From assembly GCA_900542265.1 (NCBI GenBank), contig UQML01000012.1, positions 1-49,396 of the forward strand: DNA of 49,396 bases, in the 5' to 3' direction. Positions 9,808-17,880 of the stretch are shown here, piece by piece (the stretch's first letter is position 1; each line of letters starts with the position of its first letter). The translations under genes and the position numbers were made by a program. The notes beneath the pieces were generated by a model. It saw only the letters and a list, made by a program, of their open reading frames with translations. It was not told the origin of the DNA and searched no databases. The DNA comes from an uncultured Eggerthella sp. GTDB lineage: Bacteria; Actinomycetota; Coriobacteriia; Coriobacteriales; Eggerthellaceae.

Positions 9808-9873
9808 AACGCTGCAACCATGCTGCAAACACGCTACAAGCACGCTGTAAGCATGTTGCAATCACGTTGCAAT
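9808..9873 (+). repeat. Six 11-bp direct repeats upstream of hydE
   Basis: Six consecutive 11-bp units with consensus CAYGYTGCAAN run head-to-tail: AACGCTGCAAC, CATGCTGCAAA, CACGCTACAAG, CACGCTGTAAG, CATGTTGCAAT, CACGTTGCAAT. The period is close to one helical turn, so a protein could bind all units on one DNA face. They end 17 bp before the chosen hydE start. If translation began at the upstream ATG the repeats would lie inside the coding region. Confidence 0.7.
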
Positions 9874-9890
9874 CGAACCTGCGAGACGCC

Positions 9891-11087
9891 ATGAGGAATA
9901 ACAGCTCCATAGATTTATCGAATACCACTACGGAAGACACCCATACGGTAGACACCCGCGCGTCTGGCGCGAGCACCCCAAGCACTGCTGTTGAGCGCTT
10001 TGCTCAACTCACCACTCTTCTTGCTGAGAAGCACTCGCTCACGCATAAGGAATGGTGCACGCTCTATACCTTGCATGCTAACTATCAAGCAGCTGCCGCT
10101 TCTGGCACATTTGATCCCGCATTTGAACATGCGCTCGCAGCACACTTTGATCGCGCCAAAAAGACTCGCGACGCTCTGTATGGACGTACGGTGTTTTTAC
10201 GTGGACTGCTTGAAGTATCTAACTACTGCAAGAATGACTGTTATTATTGCGGAATTCGCGCACATAACACCAATCTCACACGCTATCGACTTTCTCTCGA
10301 TGAGATTCTTGAAAGCTGCACGCTCGGTTACTCGCTCGGGTATCGTACGTTTGTCTTGCAAGGTGGCGATGACCCTTGCTTTCCCTATTGCGATGTAGTT
10401 GCTACGCTTCATGAGATGTATCCTGATTGCACGATCACCGTCTCAGCAGGAGAGCTCAGCCGGGTAGAGTATCAGGCACTCTATGATGCGGGTGCTCGCC
10501 GCTACCTTCTGCGTCACGAAACCGCTAACGAATACCACTATCACCAACTTCATCCTCAGGAAATGAGTCTCGAGAACCGCAAACACTGTCTTTATACCTT
10601 GCGCGACTTAGGTTTTCAGGTTGGCAGCGGCTTTCTCGTTGGAGCCCCCTTTGAAACGCCTGACACGTGGGCAGAAAACATGGAGTTTCTGCACGAACTT
10701 GACCCCCACATGATTGGCATTGGCCCCTTCATCCCCCACAAAGACACACCCTTTGCCTCTCATACATCAGGCTCAGTTGAAGCAACTCTTTTTACCCTTG
10801 CCTGCTTGCGTCTCGCTCACCCCTATGCGTTATTACCTGCAACCACCGCACTTGCCACCCTCGCACCTGAAGGTCGTATACGTGCGCTTAATGTAGGCGC
10901 TAACGTCATTATGCCCAATATTTCACCTCAAACCCATCGCAATGACTACGCGTTATATGACCACAAACTCTCCTCTGGCTTGGAAGCAATTGAGTCTCAT
11001 CAAGCGCTGATTGCTGAGCTTGAGCTCCATAGCTATCACGCACTTGCAACACGAGGAGATTCGCTTGTATCAATCAAGTCTTGCTAA
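9891..11087 (+). CDS. hydE: [FeFe]-hydrogenase maturase HydE
   Basis: A radical-SAM enzyme of about 398 residues that helps build the H-cluster's diiron subcluster, acting downstream of HydG's Fe(CO)2(CN)Cys product (family knowledge). The SAM cluster motif C113-x3-C117-x2-C120 is seen as CKNDCYYC. It is followed by the HydE-like YRLSLDEIL, TFVLQGGDDP and FLVGAPFETPDTWAENM stretches. HydE is usually near 350 residues; the extra ~45 N-terminal residues are Ser/Thr-rich and probably unstructured. I chose ATG 9891 because the longer frame from 9759 reads through the 11-bp repeat array. No strong ribosome site precedes either start. Hydrogenase genes follow on the same strand 200 bp downstream. 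Confidence 0.88.
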   Translation: MRNNSSIDLSNTTTEDTHTVDTRASGASTPSTAVERFAQLTTLLAEKHSLTHKEWCTLYTLHANYQAAAASGTFDPAFEHALAAHFDRAKKTRDALYGRTVFLRGLLEVSNYCKNDCYYCGIRAHNTNLTRYRLSLDEILESCTLGYSLGYRTFVLQGGDDPCFPYCDVVATLHEMYPDCTITVSAGELSRVEYQALYDAGARRYLLRHETANEYHYHQLHPQEMSLENRKHCLYTLRDLGFQVGSGFLVGAPFETPDTWAENMEFLHELDPHMIGIGPFIPHKDTPFASHTSGSVEATLFTLACLRLAHPYALLPATTALATLAPEGRIRALNVGANVIMPNISPQTHRNDYALYDHKLSSGLEAIESHQALIAELELHSYHALATRGDSLVSIKSC

Positions 11088-11100
11088 CCGCAGACCGCAG
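11087..11100. repeat. Post-stop 7-bp duplication
   Basis: ACCGCAG occurs twice head-to-tail, beginning at the last base of the hydE stop codon. Confidence 0.4.
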
Positions 11101-11159
11101 GTTTAAACCCTCCAGAGATGATACTGATGTCATACAACACTGATTGATAAGACCAATCG

Positions 11160-11174
11160 TGTATATTTTATACA
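11160..11174. promoter_or_regulatory. Inverted repeat in the hydrogenase promoter region
   Basis: TGTATA-TTT-TATACA is a perfect 6-bp-arm inverted repeat about 120 bp before the hydrogenase flavoprotein gene. It lies just downstream of a TTGATA hexamer and overlaps possible -10 sequences, so a repressor such as a redox sensor could act here. The regulator is unknown. Confidence 0.4.
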
Positions 11175-11294
11175 TCTATGTTATCGCGCAGACTTTCATA
11201 GTTAACAGGCTGTTGCGATTAAGATAAGTCTTTACCAAACAGCCTGGTCGCGATAGCAAAGATATGACTATCCACTATTACCAGGAGGTTAGAG

Positions 11295-13124
11295 ATGCCT
11301 CGCCTTATCATCGAGCAGGTCTCAACAGCAGACGCTGGCTTTAAAGAGCTCTCCCAAAAAGCTGCCGAGCGCCTTGTTGCTATGCCTGCCGACCAATGCC
11401 CGGTAGAGTTCACCCTCTCCCTCACTCGCTTGTACCTATCTGAATCCTGCGGAAAATGCACCCCTTGCCGTGTCGGACTTTCCCAGATAGCTACCCTCAT
11501 CCAAGATTTGCTTGATGGAGTGGGAACAGAAGAGAGTGTTGCCCTTATCGAGCGCACCGCACAAAGCATCCTTGACAGCGCCGATTGCGCTATTGGGCAC
11601 GAATCCGCACGCATGGTCTTAAAAAGCTTGCGTGCCTTTAAAGAGGACTTCCTCTCTCATGCAAAAGACGACCTCTGTGCATCAGAGCGCAATGTCTATG
11701 TTCCTTGCCAAGGAACCTGTCCTGCCCATATTGACATCCCCGGCTATATTGCCCTCGTTAACGCAGGACAGTACGAAGATGCCTTGCGCGTAATCAGAAA
11801 TGACAACCCGCTACCAACCGTCTGCGGTTATGTCTGCGAACATCCTTGCGAGTTCACCTGCCGCCGCAGCCTTGTAGACGATGCCATCAACATCTGTGGC
11901 ATCAAGCGCTATGCTGCTGATCATGCCAAACCCTATGCTCCTGCTCAGAATCTGGCTCCAACCGGCAAAAAAATTGCTATTGTCGGTGGTGGCCCTGCTG
12001 GACTTTCCGCAGCCTATTACCTGCAACTTATGGGTCATGATGTCAGTATCTATGACCAGCGCTCGAAATTGGGCGGCATGGTGCGCTATGGTATCCCTGA
12101 CTATCGCCTCCCCCAAGACAAGCTTGACCAAGATATTGATTTCATTCTTTCAACAGGCGTAAAGGCCTACCCTGAAACAACGATTGGCACTGATCTCACG
12201 TATGAAGATTTAGCACGCGACTTTGACGCAATCTATCTCTCCATTGGCGCTCACGATGATAATAAACTTGGCTGCCCAGGCGAGGATGCGGAAGGCGTCC
12301 TTTCTGCGGTCAGCCTCTTACGTGCCGCAGGCGATGGGGTTGCGCCTGACCTCACGGGCAAGCGTGTCGTAATTGTAGGCGGCGGCAACGTTGCCATGGA
12401 CTGCACCCGTACGGCTCGTCGTCTCGGTGCCGCAAGCGTTGAGTGTGTATACCGTCGTCGCATTGCTGATATGACCGCCCTTCCCGAAGAAATTGAAGAA
12501 GCAATGGCAGAAGGATGCCAAATTTCTGAACTTATGGCTCCTCTCCGTATTGAAAAAACTGCTGGTGGTGCTGTGCGTGGCCTTGTTGTACAGCCTCAAT
12601 ACATTGGTTCAATTGGTGCTGATGGTCGCCCGCGTCCTCAAGCTGCCAATGTCCCTGAAGTAGAAATCCCCTGCGATATTGTTATTGTCGCTATTGGACA
12701 AAAGATCAACACCGACGCCTTTACCCATATCATTGCAACCGAGCGCGGACGCATTTTAGCTAACGATCAAGGCGCTCTTGCCAATGCTGATGGTGTCTTT
12801 GCAGGAGGCGATGCGGTTACCGGTCCTGCAACCGTTATCCGTGCAATTGCTGCAGGCAAAGTTGCGGCGGCAAATATCGATGAGGCATTAGGCTTTAATC
12901 ACAACGTCCATGATGAAGTCAAGATTCCTGCTCCTTTATCCCCCCTTTCAGCAACGGGTCGTGTCGAGCAGACTAATCGCAAGTTCTCAGAAGCTATTCA
13001 AGATTTTAATATTGCCAAAAATGGTATGACGCGTGATGAAGTTGAGCAAGAAACCAGCCGTTGCTTGCGTTGTGATCACCACGGATTTGGCAAAGTATGC
13101 GGAAAGGAGGCACTGGTATGGTAA
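11295..13124 (+). CDS. NuoF-tail/GltD fusion flavoprotein, hydrogenase partner
   Basis: A 609-residue iron-sulfur flavoprotein predicted to pass electrons between NAD(P)H and the hydrogenase encoded next to it. Residues about 20-110 match the C-terminal [4Fe-4S] domain of NuoF/HydB: CGKCTPCR near 52-59 and the distal Cys in DCAIGH near 97. The FMN/NADH-binding part of NuoF is absent. Residues about 130-600 match the glutamate synthase small subunit/NfnB family: CQGTC and CGYVCEHPCEFTC cluster ligands, the FAD motif GGGPAG near 231, the second dinucleotide motif GGGNVA near 362 and an ATG-like GGDAVTGPATVIRA segment. AGGAGG lies 6 bases before the ATG. Its stop overlaps the hydA start by 7 bases, implying translational coupling. 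NADP versus NAD preference is not certain. Confidence 0.82.
   Translation: MPRLIIEQVSTADAGFKELSQKAAERLVAMPADQCPVEFTLSLTRLYLSESCGKCTPCRVGLSQIATLIQDLLDGVGTEESVALIERTAQSILDSADCAIGHESARMVLKSLRAFKEDFLSHAKDDLCASERNVYVPCQGTCPAHIDIPGYIALVNAGQYEDALRVIRNDNPLPTVCGYVCEHPCEFTCRRSLVDDAINICGIKRYAADHAKPYAPAQNLAPTGKKIAIVGGGPAGLSAAYYLQLMGHDVSIYDQRSKLGGMVRYGIPDYRLPQDKLDQDIDFILSTGVKAYPETTIGTDLTYEDLARDFDAIYLSIGAHDDNKLGCPGEDAEGVLSAVSLLRAAGDGVAPDLTGKRVVIVGGGNVAMDCTRTARRLGAASVECVYRRRIADMTALPEEIEEAMAEGCQISELMAPLRIEKTAGGAVRGLVVQPQYIGSIGADGRPRPQAANVPEVEIPCDIVIVAIGQKINTDAFTHIIATERGRILANDQGALANADGVFAGGDAVTGPATVIRAIAAGKVAAANIDEALGFNHNVHDEVKIPAPLSPLSATGRVEQTNRKFSEAIQDFNIAKNGMTRDEVEQETSRCLRCDHHGFGKVCGKEALVW
13102..13124 (+). 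promoter_or_regulatory. hydA ribosome site and ATGGTAA start/stop overlap
   Basis: GGAAAGGAGG is placed 7 bases before ATG 13118, inside the last codons of the flavoprotein gene. The ATG overlaps the TAA at 13122-13124. This decides the hydA start against an in-frame ATG at 13097. Confidence 0.8.
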
Positions 13125-14854
13125 GCATCACAATTAATGACACGCCTATCTCTGTCGATGAGGGCACTACTATTCTTGATGCTGCAAAATCAGCTGACAT
13201 CTCTATCCCAACACTGTGTTATTTCAAGGATCTCTGCGACATTGGTGCTTGTCGCGTATGCTGTGTCGAAGTAGAAGGGGAAGAACGCCTTAGTGCCGCT
13301 TGTAATACCCCGGTTCACGACGGCATGGTTATTCACACCAACTCCGATCGCGCCGAAGCTACACGTAAAACCAACTTGGAGCTTATTGTTTCACGTCATA
13401 ACCTTGATTGCCCTCATTGTGTACGTTTTGGTACCTGCCGCTTACAAGCGCTCTTAAAATCTTACGGCCTCGCTGGACCCGATCGTCCACCTGAGGTATT
13501 TACCAAAGAACTTCCTCAAGGCAAACGCGCCTTTTGGGATCCCAACCTTGCTATCCAGCGCGATGCCTCTAAGTGCATCCAATGCGGTCGCTGCGTTGCC
13601 ACCTGCAACAAAATTCAAGGCATTGGCGTCTGGGAGTTCAGTGGCACCGGATCACGCTCTTCTATCGGCATTACCGACCATCGTTCCATGATGGAAGCAG
13701 GTTGCGTTTCTTGTGGGCAATGCATTACCCACTGTCCTGTAGGTGCTCTTTCTGAGCGCGACGATATTGCACGCCTCCGTGCTGCTATCGCTGATCCTGA
13801 CATCACCACTGTTGTCCAAATTGCTCCTGCAACCCGTACCGCATGGGCATCAGCTTTTGGTGAGGCCGATGGAGATCTTGGTGTTGAACGCATGTGCGCC
13901 GCCTTAAAGGAAATGGGTGCCGACTACGTCTTTGACACGGTCTTTGCTGCTGACCTCACCATTATGGAAGAAGGAACCGAGCTCTTAAACATTATCAAGT
14001 CAGGTGACACCGAGCGTCTTCCGCTCTTCACTTCATGTTGCCCTGGCTGGGTTCGTTTTGCTCGCAACCGTTATCCTGAAACAGCGGCGCATCTCTCAAG
14101 CGCAAAAAGCCCTATGCAAATGTTTGGTGCTGTTATCAAGACATGGTTCGCGGAAAAGAATAACCTTGATCCGGCTAAAATCTTCTCCGTTGCACTTATG
14201 CCTTGCACCGCCAAAAAAGACGAAATTCAGCTACCTCATATGTCGGCTCATCCACCTATTCCTGACATGGACGCATCCCTTACCACCCGTGAGTTTGTGC
14301 GCATGATCAAGCAAGACGAGCTTGATGTCACCGCACTCGCTGACCAACCTTTAGACAACCCCTTAGACGTAGGCACTGGTGCCGGTGTTATCTTTGGCGT
14401 TACCGGTGGTGTTATGGAAGCAGCTCTGCGTACCGCAGCTGCCATCATGACCGGAGAAAACCCTGAACCGCGCGGCTTTGAGTTTACTCCTGCTGAAGCA
14501 GGCCCTTGGAAAGAGGCTGTCTTTGATTTGGCAGGAACCCCCATCCATTGCGCTGTTGTTCATGGACTTAACAACACCGACCAGCTCATTGCCGCTGTCG
14601 ATGCGGGCAAAGTCTCATACGACTTTATTGAAGTTATGGCTTGCCCCACAGGTTGTGCAGGTGGTGGCGGTCAGCCTATTGATGGCAGCGACCGTGAGCT
14701 TGGCGCAGAGCGCGGCATCGTATTACGCAAACTTGACGACGCAGCAACGATACGTTTCTCTCACGAGAATCCGGTAGTTCAAACCATCTACAAAGAGTAC
14801 TTTGACGCTCCTTGTTCAGAAAAAGCTGAGCGCTATTTACACACGCACGCCTAA
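13118..14854 (+). CDS. hydA: [FeFe]-hydrogenase catalytic subunit HydA
   Basis: A cytoplasmic hydrogenase of 578 residues catalysing 2H+ + 2e- to H2 and the reverse. From the N-terminus: a [2Fe-2S] plant-type domain (Cys near 34-49 and 60), a His-Cys [4Fe-4S] motif (HNLDCPHCVRFGTC), two ferredoxin-type clusters (CIQCGRCVATC and CVSCGQCITHCP), and the H-cluster domain. Its signatures are L1 FTSCCPGW (about 303-310), L2 MPCTAKKDE (about 361-369) and L3 ACPTGCAGGGGQP (508-520). L3 has Thr where most enzymes have Gly (ACPGGC). There is no extra C-terminal [2Fe-2S] domain. It is translationally coupled to the flavoprotein gene and followed by a strong terminator. An electron-bifurcating or NAD(P)-linked role is inferred from that partner. 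Confidence 0.93.
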   Translation: MVSITINDTPISVDEGTTILDAAKSADISIPTLCYFKDLCDIGACRVCCVEVEGEERLSAACNTPVHDGMVIHTNSDRAEATRKTNLELIVSRHNLDCPHCVRFGTCRLQALLKSYGLAGPDRPPEVFTKELPQGKRAFWDPNLAIQRDASKCIQCGRCVATCNKIQGIGVWEFSGTGSRSSIGITDHRSMMEAGCVSCGQCITHCPVGALSERDDIARLRAAIADPDITTVVQIAPATRTAWASAFGEADGDLGVERMCAALKEMGADYVFDTVFAADLTIMEEGTELLNIIKSGDTERLPLFTSCCPGWVRFARNRYPETAAHLSSAKSPMQMFGAVIKTWFAEKNNLDPAKIFSVALMPCTAKKDEIQLPHMSAHPPIPDMDASLTTREFVRMIKQDELDVTALADQPLDNPLDVGTGAGVIFGVTGGVMEAALRTAAAIMTGENPEPRGFEFTPAEAGPWKEAVFDLAGTPIHCAVVHGLNNTDQLIAAVDAGKVSYDFIEVMACPTGCAGGGGQPIDGSDRELGAERGIVLRKLDDAATIRFSHENPVVQTIYKEYFDAPCSEKAERYLHTHA

Positions 14855-14865
14855 AATACGAAGGC

Positions 14866-14889
14866 CGCAGGACAAACCGCAGGACAAAT
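14866..14889. repeat. Exact 12-bp tandem duplication behind hydA
   Basis: CCGCAGGACAAA is repeated twice without a gap, starting 11 bp after the hydA stop. This is one of the clearest members of the post-stop duplication pattern. Confidence 0.75.
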
Positions 14890-14920
14890 GAGGCTATAAA
14901 ATAAAAACTTGTCTTAATTG

Positions 14921-14950
14921 GGGAGTTGATTCAATTCAACTCCCTTTTTT
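14921..14950 (+). terminator. Intrinsic terminator of the hydrogenase operon
   Basis: GGGAGTTGA, a 6-nt loop and TCAACTCCC form a perfect 9-bp stem followed by six T. It lies between the convergent hydA and hydG genes. Confidence 0.85.
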
Positions 14951-14972
14951 GACAGTCTCCCTTTTTGACAGT
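14940..14972. repeat. Tandem duplication behind hydG
   Basis: CTCCCTTTTTTGACAGT is followed at once by CTCCCTTTTTGACAGT. The second copy ends 16 bp from the hydG stop codon. The first copy contains the right arm and T-tract of the hydA terminator, suggesting part of the terminator was duplicated. Confidence 0.7.
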
Positions 14973-14988
14973 ACGCGCCTGATCTCAT

Positions 14989-16443
14989 TTAGAAACGCAA
15001 ATCACGCGTTCCTTGCTGAATAGCGTTTAAGTTTTTCTGTAAAGTGTCATATACTTTAGATCGCTTAAACGCCTCATCATCCATCTCTTGATTGATGAGA
15101 TTTTCCCCTAAAGTACGCGTCTTATCAGAGGCATAATCTAAAAGATATTCTTCAAGCGTCATAAGCGCATTGGGATGACAGAAGCCCGCAATCTGCTCAT
15201 TTTTGCAAAGTTCCATGAACCTATCACCCTGTCGTCCCGCTCTATAACACGCGGTGCAAAAACTGGGAATATAGCCCTGCTCCATCAACCACGCAACAAC
15301 CTCATCTAGGCTTCGATGGTCAAACACATCAAACTGCGCCGTACTCTCATCGATCTCTTCTTCAACATAACCACCCACACTTGTGCGTGATCCACCAGAA
15401 ACTTGAGAAACACCCAGCGTTAACAAGCGCTCACGCATAGCTTGCGGCTCGCGCGTTGAAACGATCAATCCCGTATAGGGAACAGCAATTCTAATACAGG
15501 CAACAATTTTGGCAAACACATCATCTGGCACACCATTATCAAAGGTATCTGGATCTATATCGTCAGCAGGACGCACACGCGGCACACTAATGGTGTGGGG
15601 TCCAACTCCAAAAACTGCTTCAAGATGTTCCGCATGCATAAGGAGTCCCGCAAATTCATAGGCATATCCCTCTAATCCAAACAAAACACCTAATCCAACA
15701 TCATCAATACCCGCTTCCATAGCACGATCATGTGCCTCAGTATGATAGGCATAATCATGTTTTGGTCCTGTAGGATGCAATTCCAAGTAGCGTTCTTTGT
15801 GATAGGTCTCTTGAAATAGAATGTAGGTACCAATCTCCGCTTCTTTAAGCTTGCGATAATTCTCGACCGTTGTCGCCGCAATGTTGACATTAACGCGCCG
15901 AATAGACCCATTCTTATGCTTGATTGAATAAATTGTCTCAAGACTCTCAAGCACGTATTCAATAGGGTTATTGATAGGGTCTTCACCCAGTTCAATTGCC
16001 AGGCGTTTATGACCTTGATCTTGAAGTGCTCGTACCTCAGCGGCAATTTCTTCCTGCGTGAGTTTTTTTCGCGGAATAGTTTTATTTTGGCGATGATAAG
16101 GACAATACACACATCCATTAAGGCAGTAATTGGATAAGTACAAGGGCGCAAACAAGACGATGCGATTACCGTAATAATCCTCTTTGATTTTTTGTGCCAA
16201 AGCAAAAATACGCTCATTACGCTCAGGATTTTGGCAAGCTAACAATACACTTGCCTCCCGATGATTCAGCCCATGCCCCTCTTCTGCTTTTGCCAAAATC
16301 TGATCAATCAGATCAAGATCAGTTGCATGCGCACGAGCATAGACAAGCGTTTCATTAATTTCATCATCATTAATGAACTCTTCAGCCGTACACGAGGAAA
16401 CGTTATAAGGAATCTGCATAGGTGCATCCATCGAGTAAATCAT
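14989..16443 (-). CDS. hydG: [FeFe]-hydrogenase maturase HydG
   Basis: A radical-SAM tyrosine lyase of about 484 residues. It cleaves tyrosine to p-cresol plus CO and cyanide, which become H-cluster ligands (family knowledge). The SAM cluster motif CLNGCVYC lies near residues 107-114. The C-terminal auxiliary-cluster motif C-x2-C-x22-C is present exactly (CTAC...GFC), which separates HydG from the related ThiH. The start is uncertain: ATG 16443 (MIYSM) follows GGATTGAG, ATG 16431 (MDAPM) is also possible, and the frame is open to 16491. It lies opposite to its partners: convergent with hydA and divergent from hydF. Confidence 0.9.
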   Translation of the reverse strand: MIYSMDAPMQIPYNVSSCTAEEFINDDEINETLVYARAHATDLDLIDQILAKAEEGHGLNHREASVLLACQNPERNERIFALAQKIKEDYYGNRIVLFAPLYLSNYCLNGCVYCPYHRQNKTIPRKKLTQEEIAAEVRALQDQGHKRLAIELGEDPINNPIEYVLESLETIYSIKHKNGSIRRVNVNIAATTVENYRKLKEAEIGTYILFQETYHKERYLELHPTGPKHDYAYHTEAHDRAMEAGIDDVGLGVLFGLEGYAYEFAGLLMHAEHLEAVFGVGPHTISVPRVRPADDIDPDTFDNGVPDDVFAKIVACIRIAVPYTGLIVSTREPQAMRERLLTLGVSQVSGGSRTSVGGYVEEEIDESTAQFDVFDHRSLDEVVAWLMEQGYIPSFCTACYRAGRQGDRFMELCKNEQIAGFCHPNALMTLEEYLLDYASDKTRTLGENLINQEMDDEAFKRSKVYDTLQKNLNAIQQGTRDLRF

Positions 16444-16546
16444 CTCAATCCATAGCGGTATAGTAGTATATAAAGCATAGCAAGAATCCAAGCTCGCTGT
16501 ATTCTATTTCGATTGACAGTATCCTAGACCACATAAAAGGTAACTC

Positions 16547-17800
16547 ATGCAAACTACACCAAAAAGTCTCCGCATTACCATTGGCCTTTTTGGCCGTCAA
16601 AATGTTGGTAAAAGTAGCGTCGTCAATGCACTCACACGCCAACCGGTCAGCATTGTAAGCCCCGTTAAGGGGACAACAACGGATCCTGTGGAGAAGGCGA
16701 TGGAGTTATTACCGCTTGGACCTGTTCTTTTTATTGACACTGCCGGCGTTGATGATAACCAAGAAATTTTAGGAGAGTTGCGCGCGGATACAACCCGCAA
16801 GATGCTATCGCGCTGCGATTGTGCGTTGCTTGTCTACGAGGCAGGTACATGGGGTAAACCGGAAGAGGAGTTACTTGCCACCATTACCGCACAAAAGATT
16901 CCTGTGATTGTTGTGGCAAACAAAGCAGACCTTGCAGCTGCTGGCGATGGGTCGGATGTTGCCAATGCCATCATTCCGACGCCCGATCCCGCCATCCCCC
17001 AAGCAATCCCTCAGGTACTTGTTTCAGCCAAAACCCAACAAGGATTCGATACCCTTTTTGAAACCCTTCTGACAACACTCCCAGAAAGCTTACTGGAAAA
17101 CCCCGCACTTGTTCGTGACCTGGTCAACCCTGGAGATACCGTCATCCTTGTCATTCCCATCGACAAAGAGGCACCTAAAGGTCGCCTTATCATGCCGCAG
17201 GTGCAAACAGCACGCGATTTACTCGATGGCGGTGCACTACCTTACCTCGTACGTGACACAGAGCTTGAAACCGCCCTTGCCTCGCTCAAAGAGCCCCCTG
17301 CTCTGGTGATCACCGACTCACAGGTATTTCAGCACGTAGCCACAATTGTACCTAAGACTATACCTCTCACAGGCTTTTCGGTTGTGATGGCTCGTGCTAA
17401 AGGAGATCTCACATCAGAAGCACGCGCGCTTGAAAGGCTTGCCCAGCTTAAAAGCGACGCACACATTTTGATTGCCGAAGCGTGCACACATCACCCTATT
17501 TCAGAAGATATTGGTACCGTGAAGATTCCTCGTCTTTTGCACAAAGCATTAGGCGATGGAATTACCATCGACCATGCGCAAGGCAAAGACTTCCCTGAAA
17601 ATCTTGCTGACTATGATCTTGTAATTCACTGCGGTGGCTGCATGCTCAACCGACGCACCATGCTCTCTCGTATTCAAGCTTGCACGCAAGCGGGCGTTCC
17701 GCTCACTAACTATGGATTAGTGCTTGCCTACTTTTCTGGAATAGCTCCGCGCGCCCTAAAACCTTTTGCGCCGCTTCTTACACAGACTCTTGACGAATAG
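16547..17800 (+). CDS. hydF: [FeFe]-hydrogenase maturation GTPase HydF
   Basis: A 417-residue GTPase and scaffold that delivers the assembled diiron subcluster to apo-HydA (family knowledge). The N-terminal Era-like G domain shows the P-loop GRQNVGKSS (about 16-24), DTAGVDD (G3) and NKAD (G4). The C-terminal domain has the expected cluster-binding residues: ACTHH followed about 50 residues later by HCGGC. AAAGG precedes the ATG by about 8 bases. It is divergent from hydG with roughly 100 bp between starts, so the two probably share a regulatory region. That region contains TTGACA at 16514, but without a clear -10 at normal spacing. A terminator follows the gene. Confidence 0.92.
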   Translation: MQTTPKSLRITIGLFGRQNVGKSSVVNALTRQPVSIVSPVKGTTTDPVEKAMELLPLGPVLFIDTAGVDDNQEILGELRADTTRKMLSRCDCALLVYEAGTWGKPEEELLATITAQKIPVIVVANKADLAAAGDGSDVANAIIPTPDPAIPQAIPQVLVSAKTQQGFDTLFETLLTTLPESLLENPALVRDLVNPGDTVILVIPIDKEAPKGRLIMPQVQTARDLLDGGALPYLVRDTELETALASLKEPPALVITDSQVFQHVATIVPKTIPLTGFSVVMARAKGDLTSEARALERLAQLKSDAHILIAEACTHHPISEDIGTVKIPRLLHKALGDGITIDHAQGKDFPENLADYDLVIHCGGCMLNRRTMLSRIQACTQAGVPLTNYGLVLAYFSGIAPRALKPFAPLLTQTLDE

Positions 17801-17827
17801 TTCCTCGCGCGCAACACTACAAAAACC

Positions 17828-17853
17828 CCTTGCCGCAGCAAGGCTTATTTTTC
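17828..17853 (+). terminator. Intrinsic terminator of hydF
   Basis: CCTTGC-CGCA-GCAAGG forms a 6-bp stem with a 4-nt loop followed by CTTATTTTTCTTTT. It separates hydF from the permease gene. Confidence 0.8.
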
Positions 17854-17880
17854 TTTTCAGGTTCGAGGGTATGCTAATAC

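Noticed and set aside
9759..9890. N-terminal extension of HydE
   Set aside because: It would translate the 11-bp repeat array into a Cys/Gln-rich segment not known in HydE. ATG 9891 gives a length closer to the family.
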